NCBI RefSeq assembly: GCF_014217805.1
Contig: NZ_CP055155.1
Location: forward strand, 1 to 64,000
DNA from: Adhaeribacter swui
GTDB taxonomy: Bacteria; Bacteroidota; Bacteroidia; Cytophagales; Hymenobacteraceae
DNA: 64,000 bases
Reading direction: 5' to 3'
Positions 1 through 8,316 of this stretch are shown in pieces (position 1 is the stretch's first letter; every line of letters starts with the position of its first letter). A program made the position numbers and the translations under genes. The notes beneath the pieces were generated by a model. The model was not told the DNA's origin, did not search any database, and saw nothing but the letters and a program-made list of their open reading frames with translations.

Positions 1-1
1 G

Positions 2-928
2 CAGATCATTACCAAAACAGCCCAAGATAAGGGTATATCTTTAGCTGACATAAAGGAGGAACAACACTTACCGGCCATCCAAAATAATATTGTTCGCACT
101 ATCAACGAAATTACAGAGGTGGGAGGATTTGATTTTGGGATGGTGGTAATGAAGTACTATGAAGGTTATATTAAGGATGATGAGCAACTGAGGAGAAGCG
201 CTCTCAAATGGTTAAAAGGCGAGTATCGGACAAAGACCGAAGCTCGCCAAGATTTAGGGGTTCGTGAAATTATCCATGACCTGAATTACTATGACATGCT
301 GAAGAATTTTTGTAAACTTTTTGTAAGCATGGGGTACAGCGGATTTATGATCAACCTAGATGAGGCTATTAATTTATACAAAATATCTACTACCGTTATT
401 CGGGAGAAAAACTATGAAAAGATACTAACTATTTACAATGATTGTTTTCAAGGAAAGGTTAGCAATTTCTTTATCAATTTCGCGGGTACTCAGGAAGTGC
501 TCGAGAATGAGCGCCGAGGTTTATTTAGCTATCATGCTCTCAAGTCACGACTGGGGACAAACAAATTTGAAACGTTGGAAGTACGAGACTTTTCGCAGCC
601 AGTAATTCGGCTTTTACCACTTAACCACAATGAGATCTTTGTATTGCTAAAAAAGTTAAAAGCCATATTTGACTTTAATTACAAAGTTCAATTAAATATT
701 ACAGATGAGGAGATTCAGCTCTTCATGGAAGAGATCTTCAATAAACCAGGGGCCAGCGAATTCCTAACGCCTCGAGAGGTTATTCGAGATTTCTTAAACA
801 TTCTAAGTATTATCCGGCAAAATCCCGGTATCAATAAGCAGCAATTGTTCGGAGAAATCGAAATTAGAGACGAGCGCCCAGGTGAGTCAGCTGTAGACAG
901 TTTGGTAGATAGTATAGAGGTACTTTAA
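2..928 (+). CDS. BrxD-like ATP-binding protein (DUF2791 family), 3' part
   Basis: The reading frame is open from the left edge of the window with no start, so this is the C-terminal ~308 residues of a longer protein. The Walker A region would lie outside the window. The C-terminal segments (TRTEARQ-like linker 'KTEARQDLGVREII', 'FINFAGTQEVLENERRGLF', 'FLTPREVIRDFLNIL') resemble BrxD/DUF2791 AAA+ proteins of BREX-type and related phage-defence loci. The stop overlaps the next start (TAATG), so it is translationally coupled to the helicase. A defence role is inferred from the pairing. The rest of the locus would be needed to name the system. Confidence 0.6.
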   Translation, partial: QIITKTAQDKGISLADIKEEQHLPAIQNNIVRTINEITEVGGFDFGMVVMKYYEGYIKDDEQLRRSALKWLKGEYRTKTEARQDLGVREIIHDLNYYDMLKNFCKLFVSMGYSGFMINLDEAINLYKISTTVIREKNYEKILTIYNDCFQGKVSNFFINFAGTQEVLENERRGLFSYHALKSRLGTNKFETLEVRDFSQPVIRLLPLNHNEIFVLLKKLKAIFDFNYKVQLNITDEEIQLFMEEIFNKPGASEFLTPREVIRDFLNILSIIRQNPGINKQQLFGEIEIRDERPGESAVDSLVDSIEVL

Positions 929-3051
929 TGGCTTTCGAGCTTCTATCTGAGCCCATCCGTAGGTATGTGCGCGATAAGCGTTGGGAATCATTACGACCTA
1001 TTCAGGGAGCAGCAATCCAACACATTCTCTCTACTGATGCTAATTTTATTTTAGCTTCTCGGACTGCTTCTGGTAAGACAGAGGCGGCCTTTTTGCCTAT
1101 TCTTTCAAAAGTAAACTTTAAGGAGCCGGGTGTTCAAGTGCTATACATCTCTCCCCTGATTGCTTTGATTAACGATCAGTTCTATCGCATTGAGGAGCTA
1201 TGCCGGAACTTGGATGTAAAGGTTACTAAGTGGCATGGAGAGGCTAATCGGACGGATAAGAAAAAACTAGTGCAAACACCGGAGGGAATAGTATTAATTA
1301 CACCGGAATCTATAGAAGCAATGTTTGTTAATGCTCCTTACAGCATCAAGGCCTTATTCTCCAACCTAAAGTATATTGTAATCGACGAGATTCACTCCTT
1401 TCTGGGAACTGATCGAGGTATTCACCTGAAGTCCATTCTTTCTCGCTTAAGTAAAGTAAATAAAACTAAATTTTACATAGTTGGTTTATCCGCTACAATT
1501 GGCGACTATGCGGAAGCTAAGCGATTTACTGGAGACGAGAATAATACGAAAGTGCTGCGAGACAATACCTCAAAGGAAATGCTTACCACTTTTCGACACT
1601 ATCCTTCCTCCACATCAGAACTGCCTTTAGAATTAATAAAAGACCTTTATAAGCAAACCTGCAATCACAAAGTACTTATTTTTCCTAATAGTCGGGGTAA
1701 GGCTGAAGAGATAGCCGTAAAACTTAAACGTATTGCGGAGAAGGTCAATGGACACCCCCATTACTTTTCGCATCACTCCTCGGTAGATAAAGAAGTACGT
1801 GAATATGTCGAGCATTTTGCCAAACATAACCAGCGTCAAAACTTCTGTATTGCTTGCACATCCACCCTCGAGCTAGGTATTGATATTGGATCAGTTGACA
1901 AGGTGGTGCAGGTAGATGCGACTAATTCCATAGCTTCTCTGATTCAACGGGTGGGAAGAAGTGGCCGGCGAGAGGGTGAGCAAAGCCAACTCCTACTTTA
2001 TACAACTGATAAGTGGGGTTTATTGCAATCGTTGGCATGTTGGCTGTTGTACCAAGAGGGTTATATTGAGCCCATACGCACCGCAGATAAGCCATTCGAC
2101 TTGGTATTGCACCAAATGCTTTCCACTGTTAAAGAACTGTCGGGCTGTACAAAGGAAGATCTAATCAGGCGATTATTAGATAACTATGCTTTTACGGCTA
2201 TACTAGAAGCGGACCTTCAAGAAATCCTTCAGGAATTAGTTCAACATGATTGGCTGGAAGTGCTGCATCGTGAGGTGATCATTGGCGTGGAAGGCGAAAG
2301 AATTGTTGATTCGAGAGATTTTTACAGTGTATTCAAAACGGAACCGAGCTTTAAAGTTATAAATGCCGGTAAAACAATAGGTGAAATACCCTTTTCCCAA
2401 CAAATACGCGAAGATGAGAATATTCTTTTGGCGGCTAAAATCTGGAAAATAAACTATGTAGATTTTAAATCGAAGAAAATCGAAGTGGCACCCACTGCTG
2501 ATGGGAAGAAGCCCCTTTTCTTCGGCAATGCAGGCACTGTGGATGTTAAGGTCCGGGAGAAGATGTTACAGATCCTCATCTCTGAAATAACTTATCCTGA
2601 ACTAGATGAGCCAGGCCAAGATTTGATTGCCGAACTACGTAGAGATTTTTCAGTTTTCTCTATTAAAGATATTAGTATAGAACGGCCAGTGCTGAAGGAA
2701 GATAATCAAGTTATCCTATTTACATTCAGCAGTACGAAGGTTAATAGGAGTTTAGTTTTTCTTCTGAATTGCCTGGATTTAAAATACGAACATAACGAAC
2801 AGAATAGCAGCCTTACACTTTATATGAAAACTTCCTTATTACCGGACTTATTTGAACAAATGTTGCTCTTCATAATAGATATAAACTACCATTTAGAACA
2901 AGCTATAGATCAAAATGAGTCTTTGCTGGACTTTTCAAAATGGGGAACTATACTTCCAATTAAACTAAAAAGTGCTATTCTTAAAGAGAGATACTATGAC
3001 TTTGAAGCAACAGAACAATGGTTAAGAAGTATGAAGCTATTGAGTAATTAG
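928..3051 (+). CDS. Lhr/BrxHI-like DEAD/DEAH-box helicase
   Basis: A 707-residue superfamily 2 helicase. Motif I is SRTASGKTEA (about residues 44-53), motif II is DEIH (about 150), motif III is SAT, and motif VI is QRVGRSGRR (about 340-349). The last half has no clear catalytic motif and probably holds the winged-helix and accessory domains typical of Lhr-like enzymes. It overlaps the upstream BrxD-like gene by one base pair. This AAA+/helicase pair is known from BREX type 2-like loci (brxD-brxHI) and related defence islands, where it is presumed to remodel DNA or translocate on it. The helicase family is certain; the exact defence system is not, because no pglX, pglZ or brxC is visible. Confidence 0.8.
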   Translation: MAFELLSEPIRRYVRDKRWESLRPIQGAAIQHILSTDANFILASRTASGKTEAAFLPILSKVNFKEPGVQVLYISPLIALINDQFYRIEELCRNLDVKVTKWHGEANRTDKKKLVQTPEGIVLITPESIEAMFVNAPYSIKALFSNLKYIVIDEIHSFLGTDRGIHLKSILSRLSKVNKTKFYIVGLSATIGDYAEAKRFTGDENNTKVLRDNTSKEMLTTFRHYPSSTSELPLELIKDLYKQTCNHKVLIFPNSRGKAEEIAVKLKRIAEKVNGHPHYFSHHSSVDKEVREYVEHFAKHNQRQNFCIACTSTLELGIDIGSVDKVVQVDATNSIASLIQRVGRSGRREGEQSQLLLYTTDKWGLLQSLACWLLYQEGYIEPIRTADKPFDLVLHQMLSTVKELSGCTKEDLIRRLLDNYAFTAILEADLQEILQELVQHDWLEVLHREVIIGVEGERIVDSRDFYSVFKTEPSFKVINAGKTIGEIPFSQQIREDENILLAAKIWKINYVDFKSKKIEVAPTADGKKPLFFGNAGTVDVKVREKMLQILISEITYPELDEPGQDLIAELRRDFSVFSIKDISIERPVLKEDNQVILFTFSSTKVNRSLVFLLNCLDLKYEHNEQNSSLTLYMKTSLLPDLFEQMLLFIIDINYHLEQAIDQNESLLDFSKWGTILPIKLKSAILKERYYDFEATEQWLRSMKLLSN

Positions 3052-3120
3052 AGTACGACTGCTGAAACTATGGCTAACTTTACAAGCCAATTGATAAGTA
3101 TTTACATAAAACACCTAGCA

Positions 3121-4227
3121 TTAGGATGTTCCTTCTTTTAATGTTGGATTTACATGAAATGCTTCTCCGGCAACATCAACTGCCCAAGTTATATTATCTT
3201 TAATGCTAGCTCTATATCGTACTTGGCCAAAAGAAAAACTAATTTCCTTTACTTTAGCCCCAAAATGATCAAGTAATCTTTCTATTCTTCTATCTTTTTT
3301 CTTTCTTCTTAGATCAATATTTGGAGAAGTTATATAGAGTGAATCTGATAATTCCGAATATAAGCTTAACATTTTAGCGTTAGGTAACTTAGTATTACGA
3401 TTCCATGGAGTAATTCCCGTTTTAGGGTTATTAGCTACTAACTTTTTCCAAATATCATCAGAATAGCCATTGTCGGAGCCATGGTGGGGAATCTTAAATA
3501 AGGTCGCTTTCTCATCAATAAGTACCGTATTTGAAATAATATGTTTCCAACCAAGCCTTTCATCATTTCCAACTTCAAGATCTGCTCCTAAAATAGCTCT
3601 GTGACTTCCAGCCTTAACCAGTAAAACTATAGATCTAAAATTGGGAGAGGTATAAATAATTTTTTTATTAGCAGCTCCAAAATTATTCATTAACTCAGAT
3701 ATTTCTAAGTCAAATAGATGATTAGCATAATCTGATGGTGATAATGAAATTAGTTCAAGTGGAATGCCATCTATCCTTTCTGAAAATAGTACTCTATCTG
3801 ATATAGCCTCTTTTAACTTATAACCTCTTTCTTTAGTTAATTTTATGCAAGCGCTATATTCGCTAGTTGATTGACTGTTAGAGGATTTCTTAGTATCTAA
3901 ACTAACTAATCTCGCAAATTTTTGTTGATCAGTAGGTCTTGCAAATACAAGTTCAGCATTTTGGCACTTTTCAACTATATCTGATAATCCAAGAATATGA
4001 TCATTATGCCAATGTGTAGCTATAATAAACTTTACATCATTCAAATTAACACCTACTGAAGTCAAGTAGGTTAAAGGAATATTTAGCTTCTTTGTAGGGT
4101 CAATACAAGAATCTATAACTATCCACTTATTCTGAGGAAAGTGAATAACAATACTTTCACCATAGCCACCACCTGTTCCAAACAAAGATATTTCAAGTAT
4201 ATCTGCATTAGGTTTATCTAATAGCAT
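3121..4227 (-). CDS. Metallo-beta-lactamase-fold hydrolase (ComEC-C-terminal-like)
   Basis: A 368-residue MBL-fold protein. The metal-binding motif THWHNDH is at residues 71-77, preceded by a GYGES.VIHFP strand and 'WIVIDS'. A later 'LGADLEVG' Asp and 'KIPHHGSDNG' His complete a plausible di-zinc site. This arrangement (HxHxDH, GAD, HHGS) is that of ComEC/Rec2-type and related soluble hydrolases often found in defence islands, where the substrate may be nucleic acid or a nucleotide. There is no signal peptide or membrane segment, so it is probably cytosolic. It is the last gene of a three-gene operon, 3 bp after the preceding stop, and convergent with the helicase. The substrate is unknown. 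Confidence 0.75.
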   Translation of the reverse strand: MLLDKPNADILEISLFGTGGGYGESIVIHFPQNKWIVIDSCIDPTKKLNIPLTYLTSVGVNLNDVKFIIATHWHNDHILGLSDIVEKCQNAELVFARPTDQQKFARLVSLDTKKSSNSQSTSEYSACIKLTKERGYKLKEAISDRVLFSERIDGIPLELISLSPSDYANHLFDLEISELMNNFGAANKKIIYTSPNFRSIVLLVKAGSHRAILGADLEVGNDERLGWKHIISNTVLIDEKATLFKIPHHGSDNGYSDDIWKKLVANNPKTGITPWNRNTKLPNAKMLSLYSELSDSLYITSPNIDLRRKKKDRRIERLLDHFGAKVKEISFSFGQVRYRASIKDNITWAVDVAGEAFHVNPTLKEGTS

Positions 4228-4230
4228 ATA

Positions 4231-4824
4231 TTAATCCCATTCTATCCCACTGTACAGATCGTCAGCCGCATCCATAGCTTCATCAAATTCTTGAACTTGC
4301 CATGGAGTTCTTTTAAATCTTATTAATGATTCACTTTTAATTTGACCATTATGCATTTCTTTTCCAATAGTCCAATAAAAAACTGCACCTAAACTTATAA
4401 GTTGTTTATCATCGGGGGAAATTTCATTAAAATCTAATTCTGTTTCTTCATCTGTACCCCCATTAGTTAAATCTTTTAACCTAGCAATAAAACTCGTCTC
4501 TTTTATAGATGTGATATAACCAACCCACTTTTGTGAAGCCCTTGAATAATTGACACCTGTACTTTTAATAGATGAATTTTCTTTTGGAAATGTCAATAGA
4601 TGAAGTTCCCTCCCATCATTTTCTTCAGAAGAAATGCTAGAAATGTTTGCTGTGAGGTTCTTTTGCTGAATAGACTTAATTTTTTGTCGATGCTTTTCAA
4701 CTTCCAAATTGACAACCTCTGAGAATAAGTCTTTTTCTTGAGACCTGACTCTTCCTAAAGCATAACTATCTGCTTTCCACTTATCCTTAGAATAGGAAGG
4801 TGCTATTGTTGAACTTTTTTCCAT
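4231..4824 (-). CDS. Unrecognised 197-aa protein of the MBL operon
   Basis: I do not recognise this protein. Residues 1-75 are charged, with a predicted helical stretch (EKDLFSEVVNLEVEKHRQKI). Residues ~85-165 look like a compact beta-rich domain ('WVGYITSIKETSFIARLKDL', then 'ISLGAVFYWTIGK'), reminiscent of small barrel or OB-like folds. The C-terminus is acidic (DEAMDAADDLYSGIEWD). It starts inside the 3' end of the preceding gene (22-bp overlap) and stops 3 bp before the MBL hydrolase, so the three are co-translated. Its length and position suggest an adaptor or nucleic-acid-binding subunit; that is inference. Confidence 0.55.
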   Translation of the reverse strand: MEKSSTIAPSYSKDKWKADSYALGRVRSQEKDLFSEVVNLEVEKHRQKIKSIQQKNLTANISSISSEENDGRELHLLTFPKENSSIKSTGVNYSRASQKWVGYITSIKETSFIARLKDLTNGGTDEETELDFNEISPDDKQLISLGAVFYWTIGKEMHNGQIKSESLIRFKRTPWQVQEFDEAMDAADDLYSGIEWD

Positions 4825-5471
4825 AAATATTCAGAAATATCATTAGCCATTGTTAAGGAAGAATCCCAAGAATCTTCTAAAATTTTAATAATCTCACCTT
4901 GAGTTCCTCTTTCTTGGTTCTTTAGAGAATAATGATCATTAAGATTTATTATTATACCATTTCTAGGTAATAAATCCGATGGTGTAATATTAACTCTATA
5001 ATAACCATTATTATTATCCAATCTCTGGCTTTCAAGCACTTCAACATGTAATATCCTTGGATCTTTAAAAAATTCATTCCAATTGTTTAATGGAACTAAT
5101 TTATCACCAAGATTAATATACTCTTTCTCTGTTAATTGATAATGTAAAAGGTGATTAATCCCTAATGCTCTTATAGGAGTTTCTTTCAAAAATGTTTTGA
5201 AAATACCTAAAACAAGGTCCCTAATAGCTTCTTGATAAGCCTCTTTTGAAGTTTGAATATAAAACCTATTGTCAGTTATTTCAAGTTCAGCCCAATCTAA
5301 CCTATATCTTACAAGTTCTTTATGAATTAATTCTAGATTAACACTGTCTGCCTCATTCTCTCTAATTAATCCTTTGCTTGCTAGCCATGCTGGCTGAAAT
5401 ATAATAGGATTAAAATCACCTATTAATACTATGTTAGTTACTGAGATTTGAAGCTTTTCTTTAATATCCAT
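4803..5471 (-). CDS. Unrecognised 222-aa protein, first gene of the MBL operon
   Basis: I cannot name this family. It begins with a hydrophobic strand and the motif IGDFNPIIFQPAWL at about residues 17-30, followed by 'LI..NEADS' and then alternating strands and helices. The pattern resembles sporadically distributed ~220-260-residue sensor-like proteins with an N-terminal 'G.FNP..F.P.W' signature seen beside defence effectors. No catalytic motif is evident. It leads a tightly packed operon with the 197-aa protein and the MBL hydrolase. Upstream is a 470-bp very AT-rich region that must carry the promoter. The codon use and low GC of these three genes differ from the helicase pair, suggesting separate acquisition. 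Confidence 0.55.
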   Translation of the reverse strand: MDIKEKLQISVTNIVLIGDFNPIIFQPAWLASKGLIRENEADSVNLELIHKELVRYRLDWAELEITDNRFYIQTSKEAYQEAIRDLVLGIFKTFLKETPIRALGINHLLHYQLTEKEYINLGDKLVPLNNWNEFFKDPRILHVEVLESQRLDNNNGYYRVNITPSDLLPRNGIIINLNDHYSLKNQERGTQGEIIKILEDSWDSSLTMANDISEYLWKKVQQ

Positions 5472-5944
5472 TATTAATTTAAGACAAATAGCAAAATATA
5501 TTAATTTTTAATTAAAAAATATAAATATATCTATAATATCATACGTTTTGTTTGTAATAAATTTAAATTCTATCTTAAATCTTAATGCATAATACTAATA
5601 TTTGTAATATAATAAGTCAAATAGTCAAATGTATGCTATTTATTTATGATAATACAATACTTGAATGATTTAGTTATTAGACTAGTAGAATATTGTATAA
5701 ATCTTATATATTTTAATTATCCAGAATCATTGAAGATAATTTTCTTTTTTCAAAAAAGAATTACTTCATAGTATCTAGCTTGTTAGAAAAACTAGGAAAA
5801 GATACAAACACCTATATCAACTTCTTTTGAAAATATAGTAAAAATTTTTATTAGGAAATTTTATTCCGTTTTACATGAGTTAAAGGGTGGTTCAGGGAAG
5901 TAAATAAACTCCTATCTTTACTTACGTTTAAAGTTTGCGATTTC
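5472..5944. other. AT-rich intergenic region, divergent promoters
   Basis: No gene is seen here. The stretch is strikingly AT-rich and lies between the start of the three-gene MBL operon (reading left) and the 140-aa gene (reading right), so it must carry both promoters. I see no convincing RNA gene or long repeat. Confidence 0.5.
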
Positions 5945-6367
5945 ATGCCTGAACAAATCACGCCTTATATCGAACAATTTTATGATGATGCCGAGATCTG
6001 GCCCATCATCAACGAGGCCAGTTATCTCCAGCAACAGTTCCAGGAACCGGATATTCTCCATAACACCGTTTGTGTCGTTTTGCCCATTGTTCGCCGGCAG
6101 CCAGGTTATGTTCTCCATCAATTCGATTTAGAGCTCTTCATTAAGCATCCGGAAAGCACGGACTTAGGCCAGCTCGAACTCTACCGCGTACGGGATTTCA
6201 TCCGCCAAAAGGTAGACTTAGGTCCTCTCATGCAAGGAGTGCAGCAGATTACTGGAATAGACATCCACCAGGTACTAGAAAAGATAAAGCAGCAGATTAA
6301 ATTTTTGCAGCAGGTAGAAAACCAAGATTTACCTATCGCACCGGCCCAAATGATTGCTGCTTCTTAA
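5945..6367 (+). CDS. Hypothetical 140-aa protein
   Basis: I do not recognise this protein. It is soluble, acidic and mostly helical. It starts MPEQITPYIEQFY and has a conserved-looking core ('LHNTVCVVLPIVRRQPGYVLHQ'-type strand-turn segment) and a glutamine-rich helical C-terminus. It has no signal peptide or transmembrane segment. It is monocistronic, between the AT-rich spacer and a lipoprotein gene. The GC content is higher than in the preceding operon. Confidence 0.5.
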   Translation: MPEQITPYIEQFYDDAEIWPIINEASYLQQQFQEPDILHNTVCVVLPIVRRQPGYVLHQFDLELFIKHPESTDLGQLELYRVRDFIRQKVDLGPLMQGVQQITGIDIHQVLEKIKQQIKFLQQVENQDLPIAPAQMIAAS

Positions 6368-6682
6368 GTGCTCCGTCCTATAGACAGAAGTAGCATCTTT
6401 AAAGAGCTTATTCTAAATTCTTCATCTTATCAAAAAGCTAGAAGGAATCTTCTAGGGACTTAATGATAAAGTTTCACTACGTTTAGCGGTAGCCTAATTG
6501 TAGGAACATATGCTGGTAAATATTTACAACTTTGCCAGTAACCTAGCCGTGTACGTGTACTTGGCAAATTGTGCTTGCACTTATATAGCAATGTGATAAA
6601 ATTACTGAAATAAAATTAATATATATTAATACAATATTATTTTATTTATATAACTTGCAATAGCTATTCTTTTCTCGCTTAA
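6368..6682. other. Intergenic region with an imperfect inverted repeat
   Basis: No gene is seen. TTTGCCAGTA at 6531-6540 faces TACTTGGCAAA at 6558-6568, an imperfect hairpin with one extra base. The ten-base palindrome AATAGCTATT lies at 6659-6668, 14 bp before the lipoprotein start, in an AT-rich promoter-like stretch. Confidence 0.35.
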
Positions 6683-7540
6683 ATGAAAACAGTATCTTCT
6701 TTGTTTTTTGTTATTAGCCTATTACTACTATCCTCCTTAAGCAGTTGTACTCAGGATGATGAAGTAGATTCTCCCAACCCTGATCCATCTTGCCGGATAA
6801 CCCGTACTTATTCTACCCATCCCTTTCAATGGCCCGATTCAACTCTTTACCAATATGACGATCAAGATAGGCTCTTGCAGAGCACCTGGTTTTATAAGGG
6901 AAAAGAAAAAGGTAGAGGAAATTACGAGTATAATTCCCAAGGTCAACTGGCCAAACAAACCATTAAGGAAATGAATGCTGACGACCAACGGCAGTATACG
7001 ATAGAGATCACAGAGGTTATAACATTTGAGTACAATTCAAAAGGTCAACTGGCTAAATATAACTCGGTTAAAAGGGGGCCTTCCACCATTAGTCCAAATG
7101 GTTATTACCAGACTTCATCTGAGTCTAGTTGTGAATACGACACTGCTGGCAACCGTATTAGGGTGACCACAACATACGACGGCAAATACTCGTTTGTCAA
7201 CGAGTACGTTTATCAAGATGGCAATTGTATTAAATTTACCAATAATCCAGGTAGCCAAAATGAGATTGTTTACACTTATGAATTCGACTTGAACCGTGAG
7301 GATAAACTTAAATCTTTTAACGAGGCCTATAATCTTTTAGGTCAAACACCTAATAAGAACTTAGTTACAAGAAATACCATAACCTATCCGGAGTTAAATT
7401 ATAATAATTTGATCACCACCCAAGATTATACCTACGAATTTGATAATCAAAATAATGAAGTAAAATCACAAGTCAATTTCGCCACTTCCCAAAACTATAA
7501 ATACTCTTATACCCGTTCTAAAAAATATGAATGTCGGTAG
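6683..7540 (+). CDS. YD-repeat-like lipoprotein
   Basis: A 285-residue exported protein. The N-terminal signal peptide ends in a lipobox (SLSSC, Cys22), giving a Bacteroidota surface or periplasmic lipoprotein. The body contains repeated 'Y.YN..GQLAK....' and 'Y.YD..D.L..' units, as in the YD/RHS-like beta repeats of DUF4595-type proteins. No toxin domain or cleavage motif is visible, so it is a small standalone repeat protein rather than an RHS toxin. Function is unknown. It is convergent with the serine recombinase gene, only 9 bp away. Confidence 0.65.
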   Translation: MKTVSSLFFVISLLLLSSLSSCTQDDEVDSPNPDPSCRITRTYSTHPFQWPDSTLYQYDDQDRLLQSTWFYKGKEKGRGNYEYNSQGQLAKQTIKEMNADDQRQYTIEITEVITFEYNSKGQLAKYNSVKRGPSTISPNGYYQTSSESSCEYDTAGNRIRVTTTYDGKYSFVNEYVYQDGNCIKFTNNPGSQNEIVYTYEFDLNREDKLKSFNEAYNLLGQTPNKNLVTRNTITYPELNYNNLITTQDYTYEFDNQNNEVKSQVNFATSQNYKYSYTRSKKYECR

Positions 7541-7549
7541 GTGAGTTAA

Positions 7550-8119
7550 CTATTTGTGGGTAATAGCGTCGATGTACCGATAACAGGTAGCCCGCGAAAT
7601 ATTTAAAATTTTGGCTATTTCTTCTACGGACTTAGTACCAGCTTCATGCAAGATTTTAGCAGACTTCGCCTTTTCTATTGCTTGAGGCGATAAACCCCCA
7701 GGCCTCCCTCCTGCCCTACCCCGAGCTCTAGCGGCCACTAAGCCTGCCTTGGTTCGCTCTTTGATAATTTCGCGTTCGAACTCCGCTAAAGAAGCAAAGA
7801 TGTTAAAAGTAAAGCGACCGGTGGAAGTTGCCGTGTTGATGCCATCCTGTAAACTCACAAAGTCTACTCCCCTCTTTTTAAATTCAGTTACTAGGTCAAT
7901 CAAATCGCGCAAGGATCTACCCAGCCGATCCAGTTTCCACACCACCACGGTGTCACCTGAGCGAAGTTGGCCAAGCATCTTTTCTAACTCCGGCCGATCT
8001 TTGTTTTTCCCGGATTTCTTTTCCTGGAACACTAGCTCACACCCATGCCGAGTTAAGGCGTCCAGTTGTAATTCTAATTTTTGGTCCTGGGTGCTCACCC
8101 GGGCGTAACCGATTTTCAT
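7550..8119 (-). CDS. Serine recombinase, resolvase/invertase family
   Basis: A 189-residue small serine recombinase. The N-terminal catalytic domain starts MKIGYARVSTQDQ with the nucleophile Ser9. The conserved arginine motif VVWKLDRLGRSLRDL follows, then the long E-helix (LAEFEREIIKERT) and a C-terminal helix-turn-helix 'SVEEIAKILNISRATCYRYI'. Full length is normal for Hin/Tn3-type resolvases. The gene sits immediately downstream of a candidate res site (8124-8258), the usual tnpR arrangement. No transposase accompanies it, so it may act in multimer resolution of the replicon or be a remnant of a transposon. Confidence 0.9.
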   Translation of the reverse strand: MKIGYARVSTQDQKLELQLDALTRHGCELVFQEKKSGKNKDRPELEKMLGQLRSGDTVVVWKLDRLGRSLRDLIDLVTEFKKRGVDFVSLQDGINTATSTGRFTFNIFASLAEFEREIIKERTKAGLVAARARGRAGGRPGGLSPQAIEKAKSAKILHEAGTKSVEEIAKILNISRATCYRYIDAITHK

Positions 8120-8123
8120 ATTT

Positions 8124-8258
8124 GTCTCACCAATGCCATCTCAAATATACAAAATTCTTTTTGATTGGTGAGATGGTCATTTGAGATAGTTTTTAGCCGA
8201 AAAAAGCCTCTTTTGGGAGGCTCGGTTTTTGTCTCGTAAAACGGTCGTTTTGTGATAC
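8124..8258. promoter_or_regulatory. Candidate res recombination site
   Basis: Several related inverted half-sites lie directly upstream of the resolvase start. TCTCACCAAT (8125-8134) pairs perfectly with ATTGGTGAGA (8164-8173). TCTCAAAT (8139-8146) pairs with ATTTGAGA (8179-8186). A 28-bp imperfect palindrome spans 8231-8258, with arms GTCTCGTAAAACG and CGTTTTGTGATAC (10 of 13 matching) around a central GT. A 28-bp site with a central dinucleotide fits subsite I of serine resolvases, and the others fit accessory subsites. The same element probably overlaps the recombinase promoter. Confidence 0.55.
8199..8230. terminator. Hairpin terminator-like element
   Basis: A 6-bp stem AGCCTC (8205-8210) / GAGGCT (8217-8222) is flanked by an A run on the left and a T run on the right, so it could terminate in either direction. 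It sits inside the res region, between the TonB-receptor gene and the recombinase gene. Confidence 0.5.
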
Positions 8259-8316
8259 ACCTGGTCAACGTATTTCCGGACTAAACAATCTTTTACTAGC
8301 ATCAACCAGAAGGATT

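Noticed and set aside
1633-1839. Minus-strand frame inside the helicase
   Set aside because: It lies wholly in a well-supported helicase gene and has no family features.
6683-7540. RHS/polymorphic toxin
   Set aside because: Only a short YD-like repeat lipoprotein is present. There is no RHS core cleavage motif, no toxin tip and no immunity gene.
7550-8258. Invertible DNA switch (Hin-type)
   Set aside because: The inverted half-sites are only tens of bases apart and clustered upstream of the recombinase, as in res. No second distant crossover site bounding a promoter was found.
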